Made by a program: the position numbers and the translations under genes. A model generated the notes under the pieces. The model was not told the DNA's origin. It searched no databases and was given only the letters and a program-made list of their open reading frames with translations. A stretch of 17,119 nucleotides of DNA from Gammaproteobacteria bacterium (GTDB lineage Bacteria > Pseudomonadota > Gammaproteobacteria > Pseudomonadales > Pseudohongiellaceae): NCBI GenBank assembly GCA_003514305.1, contig DORE01000039.1, positions 1 to 17,119 on the forward strand. Reading direction: 5' to 3'. Shown here piece by piece: positions 7,285 to 15,500 of this stretch; position 1 is the stretch's first letter; every line of letters begins with the position of its first letter.

Positions 7285-7986
7285 TCAATCCAGAGGTTTG
7301 CAATAGCAAGCAATGTAGTTAACGTCCACGTTGTTCTGTAGAAAGTAACGTTTGGTAAGAGGATTGTAGCCCATACCAATTTGGTCTTTGAGTTCCAGAT
7401 TTACCTGTCGAGACCAGGAAGCTAATTCCGACGGTTTTATCAATTTTGCGTAGTCGTGTGTTCCCCGAGGCAGCATCCTCAAGACATACTCCGCTCCGAT
7501 AATGGCGAACAAATAAGATTTCGGGTTTCTGTTTATGGTAGAGAAAACGATTAGCCCGCCCGGCTTAACAAGTCGTCCACAAGCGGCGACCACTGCTGAT
7601 GGATCAGGTACATGCTCAAGCATTTCAAGGCAAGTGACAACATCAAAGCTCTCGGAATGTATTTCCGCGAATTCTTCCGCTGTACTGTCCAGATAAGATA
7701 TGTCGAGTTTGCTCTCAAGCAGGTGCAGTTTTGCGACCGAAAGCGAGGCCTCAGCCTTGTCGATAGCTGTAACGTCAGCGCCATGATGCGCCATCGCCTC
7801 AGCCAGAATTCCACCGCCGCAGCCGATGTCTAATACCTGCTTCTCAGCCAGATTGATTTGCTGGCTGATGTAATTTACCCGGAGAGGATTAATATCATGT
7901 AACGGCTTGAACTCGCTGTTGGGATCCCACCATCGAGAAGCGAGCGCCTCAAATTTACTGATTTCAAGACTGTCAACGTTTTTCAT
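7285..7986 (-). CDS. ubiG: Ubiquinone biosynthesis O-methyltransferase UbiG
   Basis: A 233-residue class I SAM-dependent methyltransferase. UbiG carries out both O-methylations of ubiquinone synthesis at the membrane surface. It starts with the family pattern EISKFEALASRWWDPNSEF, KPLHDINPLRVNYI, followed by the SAM-binding motif VLDIGCGGGILAEAMA (51-66), the acidic VTAID, then VTCLEMLEHVPDP, and the C-terminal MLPRGTHDYAKLIKPSEL and MGYNPLTKRYFL blocks. A GGTGAG Shine-Dalgarno lies just before the ATG. It begins 10 bases after mtaD ends and ends two bases before the mupP start, so the genes form a tight operon. Length and all motifs are intact. Confidence 0.94.
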   Translation of the reverse strand: MKNVDSLEISKFEALASRWWDPNSEFKPLHDINPLRVNYISQQINLAEKQVLDIGCGGGILAEAMAHHGADVTAIDKAEASLSVAKLHLLESKLDISYLDSTAEEFAEIHSESFDVVTCLEMLEHVPDPSAVVAACGRLVKPGGLIVFSTINRNPKSYLFAIIGAEYVLRMLPRGTHDYAKLIKPSELASWSRQVNLELKDQIGMGYNPLTKRYFLQNNVDVNYIACYCKPLD

Positions 7987-7996
7987 CGCTCACCGC

Positions 7997-9331
7997 TTAC
8001 ACTTGACTGAGGTTAAATTTGTCTCGCCAATAATGTGCTCGACTCCTGATAAACGCCAGATCTAGGGTTTGTAGTTCACCGTCAATAAGCAGAGGGGTTC
8101 CGCCGACCCATACGTGACTCACAAAATTGCCGTTACACGCGTAGACAAGATGAGAAAGTGGGTTATTGAGGGGCGTCATGCTAAGAGGCGTGAGCGAGAC
8201 CGCGCAGATATCTGCGAATTTGCCCACTTCGAGGCTGCCAATTTCGTTGTCAAGCCCGAGCGCCTTGGCGCCGTTCAATGTAGCAATTTTGAGCGCCTGT
8301 TGCGCGTTCACCGCAGCAGCGTTATTGGCAACAGCTTTAGCAATCATTGCCATCAGATGCATCTCACCAAACATATCAAGATCGTTGTTGCTGGCAGCGC
8401 CATCGGTTCCCAATGCAACGTTAACTTGATGACGGAGAAGTAGGTCGACCTCGCAGAAACCACTGGCCAATTTCATGTTCGAAGAGGGGCAGTGGACGAC
8501 ATTCGCACCCTGCTTGGCCAGTAACGCCATTTCTTCTGTGAGTAACTGTGTAGCATGCACGCAGAGCAATCGCGGGCTGATGACACCAAGGTCCTGCATT
8601 CTTTGCAAAGGACGCCGGCCATCGGTGGCTACAGCCTCGAGAATCTCTTGAGAATTTTCGTGCAGATGCATGTGGATTGGCACATCCAGCTCTTCAGCCA
8701 GCGCGGCGATTCGCATGAGCGATTCGTCGGATACTGTATATGGGGCATGTGGACCAAACGCGTTGCTGATTAGGTCGCTTGTACGGTAGTCATCGTGAAT
8801 TTGTGTGGCTTTGTTGATGTATTCATCTGCGTCTTGAGCCCATACGGTTGGAAATTCGAGTACCGGACTAGCGATTTGCGTTCTTATGCGACATTTATGC
8901 GCTACTCTTGCAACCTCGTCTGCAAAAAAATACATATCCGCAAAGCAGGTCGTGCCGGTTGAAATCATTTCGGCCAGGCCGAGCATCGCGCCATCTTTTA
9001 CAAATTCTCTGTTCACATGCTCGCTTTCCAAAGGCCAAATCCGCGCTTTTAGCCACTCTTGCAGGGGAATGTCGTCAGCCATTCCCCGAAACAGAGACAT
9101 TGAGACATGACCATGCGCGTTTACTAAACCGGGAATTAGAATATGATCCGGCAAGCTTACTTTTCGTTTGGCTGGATGCTCCCTGGCTTCGCTTGACGGG
9201 ACGATAGCTGTGATACGTTTGTCGTTTACGATTATGGTGTGACTTCGTAAAACGCGTCCGCTCGGAGTAACAGGAATAATGAAAGCGGCCTCAATGATGA
9301 GGTCGGCTTCAGCCTGGGATATTGAGTTCAA
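7997..9331 (-). CDS. mtaD: TRZ/ATZ amidohydrolase, 5-methylthioadenosine/S-adenosylhomocysteine deaminase family
   Basis: A 444-residue metal-dependent amidohydrolase. Metal ligands are visible in NAHGHVSMSLFRGM (His73, His75) and IHMHLHENSQE (His222, with a likely catalytic Glu225), then CVHATQL (His259) and LGTDGAASNNDLDM (Asp310). The family deaminates adenosine derivatives such as methylthioadenosine to the inosine form; the P. aeruginosa gene at the same position beside ubiG is assigned as a methylthioadenosine deaminase. Other possibilities are 5'-deoxyadenosine or S-adenosylhomocysteine deaminase. The start is a TTG at 9331: it is preceded at eight bases by a perfect GGAGG, and no better start fits. 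The mtnA gene found next to it in Pseudomonas is not in this window. It heads the minus-strand cluster. Confidence 0.87.
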   Translation of the reverse strand: MNSISQAEADLIIEAAFIIPVTPSGRVLRSHTIIVNDKRITAIVPSSEAREHPAKRKVSLPDHILIPGLVNAHGHVSMSLFRGMADDIPLQEWLKARIWPLESEHVNREFVKDGAMLGLAEMISTGTTCFADMYFFADEVARVAHKCRIRTQIASPVLEFPTVWAQDADEYINKATQIHDDYRTSDLISNAFGPHAPYTVSDESLMRIAALAEELDVPIHMHLHENSQEILEAVATDGRRPLQRMQDLGVISPRLLCVHATQLLTEEMALLAKQGANVVHCPSSNMKLASGFCEVDLLLRHQVNVALGTDGAASNNDLDMFGEMHLMAMIAKAVANNAAAVNAQQALKIATLNGAKALGLDNEIGSLEVGKFADICAVSLTPLSMTPLNNPLSHLVYACNGNFVSHVWVGGTPLLIDGELQTLDLAFIRSRAHYWRDKFNLSQV

Positions 9332-9339
9332 TGCTCAAA

Positions 9340-9344
9340 CCTCC
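9340..9344 (-). promoter_or_regulatory. Shine-Dalgarno that decides the mtaD TTG start
   Basis: GGAGG on the minus strand, eight bases before the TTG at 9331. It is the strongest ribosome binding site in the window and supports the non-ATG start. Confidence 0.65.
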
Positions 9345-9396
9345 ATGTTCTTTGTGAGCCTGATTATGGGATATCTGCAGCATGGTTTTTCTCGTG

Positions 9397-9402
9397 ATTA
9401 TA
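9397..9402 (-). promoter_or_regulatory. Perfect -10 hexamer upstream of mtaD
   Basis: The minus strand reads TATAAT here, about 65 bases before the mtaD start. No good -35 box lies 15-18 bases upstream, so the match is only suggestive. A more distant alternative with better spacing lies at 9472-9500. Confidence 0.3.
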
Positions 9403-9471
9403 CCGATTCGCAGTTAAAAAGGCGCGCATAAGATTTTGCGTTTATGAGAGGGCTAAGCTACTGAAATTTAT

Positions 9472-9500
9472 AGTGTAATTATTAGCAAAAATACTGACAA
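9472..9500 (-). promoter_or_regulatory. Candidate distal promoter for the mtaD operon
   Basis: On the minus strand, TTGTCA (9500-9495, five of six) is followed after 17 bases by TACACT (9477-9472, four of six). Its -35 box is the left arm of the TGACA-N5-TGTCA palindrome. The right arm also reads TTGACA on this strand (9510-9505), a perfect -35, with GCTAAT 18 bases away. Confidence 0.35.
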
Positions 9501-9525
9501 AGAGTGTCAATCGCGGGTGGTGATG

Positions 9526-9534
9526 TGGTACACT
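9526..9534 (+). promoter_or_regulatory. Candidate extended -10 promoter for gyrA
   Basis: TGG-TACACT reads as an extended -10 element (TGn plus a four-of-six hexamer). The region 17-18 bases upstream (TGTCAA) is a poor -35 match, which extended -10 promoters tolerate. Transcription would begin near 9541, leaving a leader of about 230 bases before gyrA. Confidence 0.33.
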
Positions 9535-9771
9535 ATACCCATAACTAGACAAGTAGTAATGCCCCAAGCTTCTTGAAACTTCAAGTGCGAGCTCGGGCTG
9601 AAAACTGGCTGATCCATGTATTGGAAAAAGCGTGGGTAGCGTCTCCGATTGGCCGGTCAAATGCGGCAAACGATTCAGGATTTCGCCGTTGAGCACGTCG
9701 ATACCGAGTCAACCGCCTCCTTGTTTCAATGAGCGCGTCGAATGCGTGTAATTCTGGGGAATCTCTAAAGC

Positions 9772-12390
9772 ATGTCTGAATTTGCCAAGCAGGTGTCGCC
9801 TGTTGCACTTGAGAGTGAGATGCGAGAGTCCTACCTCGCCTACGCCATGAGCGTGATCGTAGGGCGTGCTCTGCCAGATGTCAGGGATGGTTTGAAGCCT
9901 GTGCATCGCAGGGTCCTGTTCGCAATGAGGGTCCTGTCAAACGACTTTAACAAGCCTTACAAGAAGTCTGCCCGAGTGGTTGGTGATGTTATTGGTAAGT
10001 ATCACCCCCATGGAGATAACGCTGTCTATGACACGATTGTGCGGATGGCACAGGACTTCTCATTGCGTTATCCACTGGTCGATGGGCAAGGGAATTTCGG
10101 ATCTATCGACGGCGACGCCGCGGCAGCCATGCGTTACACAGAGATTCGCATGGCGAGAATTGCCCATGACCTGCTAGCGGACTTGGATAAAGAGACTGTT
10201 GACTTTTCTCCGAATTATGACGGCACCGAAGATATTCCCGATGTATTGCCCACCCAAATCCCTAATCTTCTGGTAAACGGCTCCTCTGGTATTGCGGTTG
10301 GTATGGCGACCAACATTCCGCCACACAATTTGCGAGAGGTCATCAGTGGCGCGATAGCCTTGCTTGACGACCCTGGTTGCGAAATTGATACCTTGATGGA
10401 ACACATCACAGGCCCGGACTTCCCCACTGCTGGAATCATCAATGGTAAAGCAGGGATCGTGCAGGCTTATAGAACGGGTCGCGGTCGCATTTATGTGCGC
10501 GCAAAAGCCGAAATATTTGAGGATGAGAAGAGCGGTAAGCAAACTATCGTAGTCACGGAGGTGCCCTATCAATTAAATAAGTCAAAGTTGATCGAGCGTA
10601 TTGCTGACCTAGTAAAGGAGAAAAAACTCGAAGGTATCACTGAGCTGAGAGATGAATCAGATAAAGATGGTCTGCGCATCGCTATCGAATTGCGACGCGG
10701 AGAAATCGGAGATGTTGTACTCAACAATCTCTATGCGCAGACCCAGATGCAGTCTGTATTTGGCATTAATATGGTAGCTCTTGTCGATGGGCAACCGCGA
10801 CTTCTAAATCTTAAGGAAGTTCTTGAATCCTTTCTTCGGCACCGGCGTGAGGTGGTGTCTCGAAGAACGACATTCCTGCTGCGTAAAGCTCGGGAGCGAG
10901 GCCATGTCTTGGAAGGTCTTGCTGTGGCATTAGCTAACATTGATGCAGTGATTGAATTGATTAAAACTTCTCCTTCAGCCTCGGAAGCAAGAGAAAAGCT
11001 CTTAGCACAATCCTGGAATTCTGACAGCGTTCTTGCGATGCTTGGCGAAGCAGGGCCGGATGCGTGCCGCCCTGATGGTTTAGATTTGCAATATGGGCTT
11101 AAAAACGGCGAGTACCTTCTATCGCCGGAGCAGGCACAGGCAATTCTAGACTTGAGGCTGCACCGACTGACAGGGCTGGAGCATGAGAAACTCATTCATG
11201 ATTACAAAGAGTTGCTTGGGCAGATTGCAGACTATCTTGATATCCTCGAGCACCAACCAAGGTTGCTTTCCGTAGTCAAAGAGGAGCTAGAATCTGTCAG
11301 TGCGGAGTATGGTGACGAGCGGCGGACAGAAATAATCAGGTCTCAGCAGGACCTGACGGTTGAGGACTTAATTTCAGAAGAAGATCGCGTTGTGACTATA
11401 TCGCAGGCTGGCTACGCAAAAACCCAGCCGTTGACAGACTACACTGCTCAGCGTCGGGGAGGGATGGGGAAAGCTGCCGCGAGCGTGAAGGACGAAGACT
11501 TTGTTGAGCACCTTTTGATAGCCAATACACACGACACGCTCTTATGTTTTAGCAGTGTGGGGAAAGTGTACTGGATAAAGGTCTATCAAATACCAGTAGC
11601 GAGTCGAATTTCGCGAGGAAAGCCTCTAGTAAACCTGTTGCCGCTGGAGGACGAGGAGCGCATCACCAGTATGTTGCCTGTCAGCGACTATACTGATGAG
11701 CACTTTGTCTTTATGGCAACGTCGAACGGGACTGTTAAAAAGACCGCGCTGACAAATTTTGCTCGTCAACGTAGTGTGGGATTGCGGGCGATCGAGTTAG
11801 ACGATGGAGATGAACTGGTGGGTACCGCCATCACTGACGGGGATCAGGACGTAATGTTGGTTAGCAGCAGCGGGAAAGCGATCAGGTTTTCTGAGAAAGA
11901 TGTCAGGCCCATGGGGCGAACTGCACGAGGTGTCAGAGGGATCAAAATGGCAAATGGACATCGGATGATTGCATTGATCATGCCTGATTCAGATCAGTGT
12001 GTTTTGTCTGTGAGTGAAAACGGCTACGGTAAACGGACCGAAAGCGATGAATTTCCTTTGTATGGCCGCGGCGGGCAGGGGGTCATAGTGATGCAGGCAA
12101 GTGAAAGAAACGGGCCCATTGTTGGTGCAGCTCAAGTCGCTGACGGCGATGAAATTATGCTTATATCTGATAAAGGAACGCTTGTACGCACAAGAGTTGA
12201 CGAGGTTTCAATTCAGGGCAGAAATACTCAGGGGGTGCGATTGATAAGGTTGAAAGACGGTGAAAAACTCGTCGGTCTGGAGGCTGTTCAGGATCCCGAA
12301 GACACGCTTTCGGGGGTCAATGAATCAGTCGGGTCGCGGGACGACGGCGATAATCGTGATTCGGATGAAACTGTGGTTACTCCAAACTAA
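9772..12390 (+). CDS. gyrA: DNA gyrase subunit A
   Basis: An 872-residue GyrA, the breakage-reunion subunit that forms A2B2 gyrase with GyrB and introduces negative supercoils. The N-terminus SYLAYAMSVIVGRALPDVRDG and the winged helix KPVHRRVLFAM are standard; the catalytic tyrosine is Tyr122 in AAMRYTEIRM, with the same numbering as E. coli. The quinolone-determining region reads HPHGDNAVYDTIV: Asp87 is kept but position 83, Ser in E. coli, is Asn (codon AAC). The GyrA-box needed for DNA wrapping is QRRGGMGK (560-567), followed by the beta-pinwheel blades and an acidic tail (DDGDNRDSDE). Length matches the family. ATG 9772 is preceded by GGGGAA at some distance. Placement next to the aromatic cluster is the Pseudomonas arrangement. 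Confidence 0.97.
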   Translation: MSEFAKQVSPVALESEMRESYLAYAMSVIVGRALPDVRDGLKPVHRRVLFAMRVLSNDFNKPYKKSARVVGDVIGKYHPHGDNAVYDTIVRMAQDFSLRYPLVDGQGNFGSIDGDAAAAMRYTEIRMARIAHDLLADLDKETVDFSPNYDGTEDIPDVLPTQIPNLLVNGSSGIAVGMATNIPPHNLREVISGAIALLDDPGCEIDTLMEHITGPDFPTAGIINGKAGIVQAYRTGRGRIYVRAKAEIFEDEKSGKQTIVVTEVPYQLNKSKLIERIADLVKEKKLEGITELRDESDKDGLRIAIELRRGEIGDVVLNNLYAQTQMQSVFGINMVALVDGQPRLLNLKEVLESFLRHRREVVSRRTTFLLRKARERGHVLEGLAVALANIDAVIELIKTSPSASEAREKLLAQSWNSDSVLAMLGEAGPDACRPDGLDLQYGLKNGEYLLSPEQAQAILDLRLHRLTGLEHEKLIHDYKELLGQIADYLDILEHQPRLLSVVKEELESVSAEYGDERRTEIIRSQQDLTVEDLISEEDRVVTISQAGYAKTQPLTDYTAQRRGGMGKAAASVKDEDFVEHLLIANTHDTLLCFSSVGKVYWIKVYQIPVASRISRGKPLVNLLPLEDEERITSMLPVSDYTDEHFVFMATSNGTVKKTALTNFARQRSVGLRAIELDDGDELVGTAITDGDQDVMLVSSSGKAIRFSEKDVRPMGRTARGVRGIKMANGHRMIALIMPDSDQCVLSVSENGYGKRTESDEFPLYGRGGQGVIVMQASERNGPIVGAAQVADGDEIMLISDKGTLVRTRVDEVSIQGRNTQGVRLIRLKDGEKLVGLEAVQDPEDTLSGVNESVGSRDDGDNRDSDETVVTPN

Positions 12391-12523
12391 TCGAGCGCCG
12401 GCTTCTAACATCCATCCGTTATCAATGCCATTTGCGTAAAAACAACAGACAGCCTGGTTGGGACTGGTCTCCTTTCAAACGCTTAGTAGAGGGCCGCCCC
12501 GCTTAAATCTATCTTCAGCCAGT

Positions 12524-15500
12524 ATGACTAACGAGCCTCTAAAAATTGCCTATCTAGGTCCTCCAGGGACCTTCTCACAGGCCGCTGTGATCAATCGTTT
12601 TGGTTCTGATTGTGAGCAATTACCGTGTGGCACAATTGATGATGTCTTTACCGCCTTGGAACAGCTCTCGGCCGACTATGGTGTCGTGCCAATCGAAAAC
12701 TCAACTGAGGGCTCTGTGAACAACACGCAAGATTGCCTTATTGATACAGAGCTATCGATTGTTGGTGAAGAAGTTATTGATATCGAGCACAATTTACTGG
12801 TACCGAATCGATCGGGAAACATGACCGTAAAGGTAATTGCTTCTCACAAGCAGTCACTAGCGCAGTGTCGGGACTGGATTCGAAGCAATTGCCCTGGCGT
12901 GGAATTGCTCGAGTGCACGAGCAATGCAGATGCTGCGAGCCGGGTTAATGAAGAAAAGGGCATTGCAGCAATAGCGGGCAGCCTTGCAGCCAAGGCATAC
13001 AACCTCAGAGTTCTAGCAAGAGGTATCCAGGATAAGGAGCACAATCGAACAAGGTTCATTTTGCTTCAGCGAGAAAAAGCTCCTCCTTCTGGTTTCGACA
13101 AGACCAGTATTCTGGTGTACACCGCCAATGAACCAGGCGCGCTATTTCGTTTGCTCGAGCCCTTCCAGCGTCTTCAGATAAGCCTTTCCAAAATTGACTC
13201 GCGTCCATCGAAGAAAGAGGCCTGGGCCTATGTCTTCTTCATTGATTTTGAAGGCCATGTGGAAGATAAGAAAATCGTGATGCTGTTTGATAGGCTAAAG
13301 GATTGTACGGAGGAGATTAAAGTTCTTGGTTCCTATCCGGCTCAAAACCAGGGCGCGTTAAACCAAACTGCGAATGTCTCAAAGGCGCTGCGAAGCAGCG
13401 TTAAGATAAGGCAAGAGGGGACTCGAGTCGCTCCGCTCAAAAGTAAAACAGTAGGCATTATTGGACTCGGAATGATTGGCGGCAGTATTGCGCTTGGTCT
13501 TCGCAGAACATTTCCAGATCTCGATATCCTTGCAGCGGATCCCAACACTGAATCGCTACAAGCCGCGAAAAATGAGGGGACCCTGACTCGCGCAGGAAGT
13601 GTTGAAGAGGTTATTGCCTCTGCAGACCTTATTATCCTCGCGGTGCCGCCGCTGGCGTTACCGAAACACCTCTCGAAATTACAGCAGCATGGAAAGCCAG
13701 AAGCTGTTTTTACAGACGTGAGTAGCGTGAAATCCCATATCACGGCGAATCTTGCCGACTTTGAAACTGAGTTTTCATCTCGATTTGTTCCCGGGCATCC
13801 AATTGCCGGGTCTGAAAAAAGTGGCTATGTCTCGGCGAAACCTGAGTTGTTTGAGCGCCGCAGGGTGATCCTGACACCCCATGCTGACAACAGTGTGGCA
13901 GCGGTCGCGGAGGTCCATCTAATGTGGCGGGCTCTTGGTGCCGAGGTGTTGGGGATGACTTCGGCGAGGCATGACGAAGTTCTTGCAGCAACAAGTCATC
14001 TACCCCATCTCTTGGCTTATTCGATTGTTGACTTATTACTCCATCAGGATGCGAGCGAAGAGGTTTTTCGTTATGCGGCGGGTGGTTTCGCTGACTTTAG
14101 CAGAATAGCTTCAAGCAATGCACAGATGTGGTCAGATATTTTTGTCGCTAACTCAGACGCGACAGATGCGATTTTGACGCACTACATACGGTACCTTGGT
14201 GATTTAAAGCAACTCATCGAGCGTCGGCAAGGTCATGATTTGAAATTACTCTTCCAGAGAGCCAAAGATGCCAGGGATAATTTCATTGTTAATCACCGGA
14301 ATTTATCACGAGCAACGACAATGACTAATTACGCGAAAAGCTATTTGCTAAGACCCGGCGGTTCAATTTCTGGTGCCCTCAGGGTTCCCGGAGACAAATC
14401 AATGTCGCACAGAGCGGTGATATTTGGCTCGCTTGCAAAAGGCGTAACTCGAGTGGAAGGGTTTCTCGAAGGCGAGGATGCTATTAATACCGTGTCAGCC
14501 TTCAGAGAAATGGGAGTTACAATTGTTGGTCCAGATTCCGGAAAACTGACGATATATGGGGTAGGAATGCAAGGGCTCAAAGCTCCCCGCGCACCCCTAT
14601 ACATGGGGAACAGCGGGACGGCAATGCGGTTGTTGGCAGGACTGATGGCTGCCCAACCTTTTGAGTCGCGTTTGATTGGCGATGAATCACTCAGCGTGAG
14701 GCCGATGGGGCGGATAGTCAAGCCCTTGACAGAGATGGGTGCGACCATAGAAATGTCTGAAAACGGCACTCCACCGCTGCAAATCAAGGGCGCTGATTTG
14801 AGGGGCATTGACTACGACATGCCAGTGGCTAGTGCCCAGGTTAAATCCAGTCTTCTGTTGGCCGGACTTTTTGCTGAAGGGATTACAAGAGTGACTGAGC
14901 CAGCGATCTGTCGCGATCATACCGAGCGGATGTTGCGCGGTTTCGGTTACGAACTTGAAGGCGGATACCCGGAACCGGATGTCTCGCTATACGGCGGAGG
15001 TAGCCTGCAAGCAACCAGTATCGATGTTCCCGCAGATATTTCATCTGCCGCGTTTTTTCTAGTAGCGGCAGCAATCACCCCTGGCGCGAACCTGACTCTG
15101 CAGCATGTGGGGGTTAATCCGACAAGGACAGGGGTTCTTGAGATCCTCAGACAAATGGGCGCCGATTTATGTTTTGACAATGAATGTGAAGTCGGCGGCG
15201 AGCCTGTGGCCGATATTATTATCCGTTATGCCCCGCTGGCCGGTATTGAGATTGATCCGGCGCTAGTGCCTCTAGCGATCGACGAGTTCCCAGCGCTTTT
15301 TGTAGCCGCAGCCTGTGCTGATGGTAGAACAGTTCTTCGTGGCGCTGAAGAATTGAGGGTAAAGGAAAGTGATCGCCTCGAGGTCATGGCGGCAGGACTC
15401 CGGTCGCTAGGTGTCAGTGTGGAGACCTTTTTAGATGGAATCGCAATTGCGGGAGTGCCAGAATTTAGCGGAGCGACAATTGACAGTCAGGGAGATCATC

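Larger units (their letters stand above)
9332..9771. other. Divergent control region between mtaD and gyrA
   Basis: These 440 bases hold no convincing gene; the minus-strand frames in it (9442-9696, 9581-9808, 9709-9906) overlap one another, two run into gyrA and none resembles a protein family. The left half is AT-rich, with candidate promoters for both directions around a TGACA-N5-TGTCA palindrome (9495-9509). The right half would be a gyrA leader of about 230 bases, with an inverted repeat CTTGAA-AC-TTCAAG at 9572-9585. No riboswitch class is recognised. Confidence 0.5.

Noticed and set aside
9442..9906. Three overlapping minus-strand frames upstream of and into gyrA
   Set aside because: They overlap one another in different frames, lack family resemblance, and two run into gyrA coding sequence; they would also occupy the likely promoter/leader.
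10731..11195. 154-residue minus-strand frame inside gyrA
   Set aside because: Fully antisense to a well conserved gyrA stretch; its Ser/Arg/Cys-rich composition is what antisense reading of such genes gives, and no family is recognisable.
12425..12439. Tiny frame MPFA before the fusion gene as a pheA-type attenuator leader peptide
   Set aside because: Only one Phe codon, no recognisable terminator/antiterminator pair, and no ribosome binding site, unlike the Phe-rich pheA leader of E. coli.
13330..13450. Possibility that the PheA-TyrA join is an assembly or frameshift artefact
   Set aside because: The frame passes through the linker without stops and both flanking domains are complete with all motifs. 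A simple frameshift would not by itself remove hisC and the intergenic space, though only read data can settle this.
14341..14808. 155-residue minus-strand frame inside the AroA domain
   Set aside because: Antisense shadow of conserved EPSP synthase motifs; no ribosome binding site or recognisable domain.
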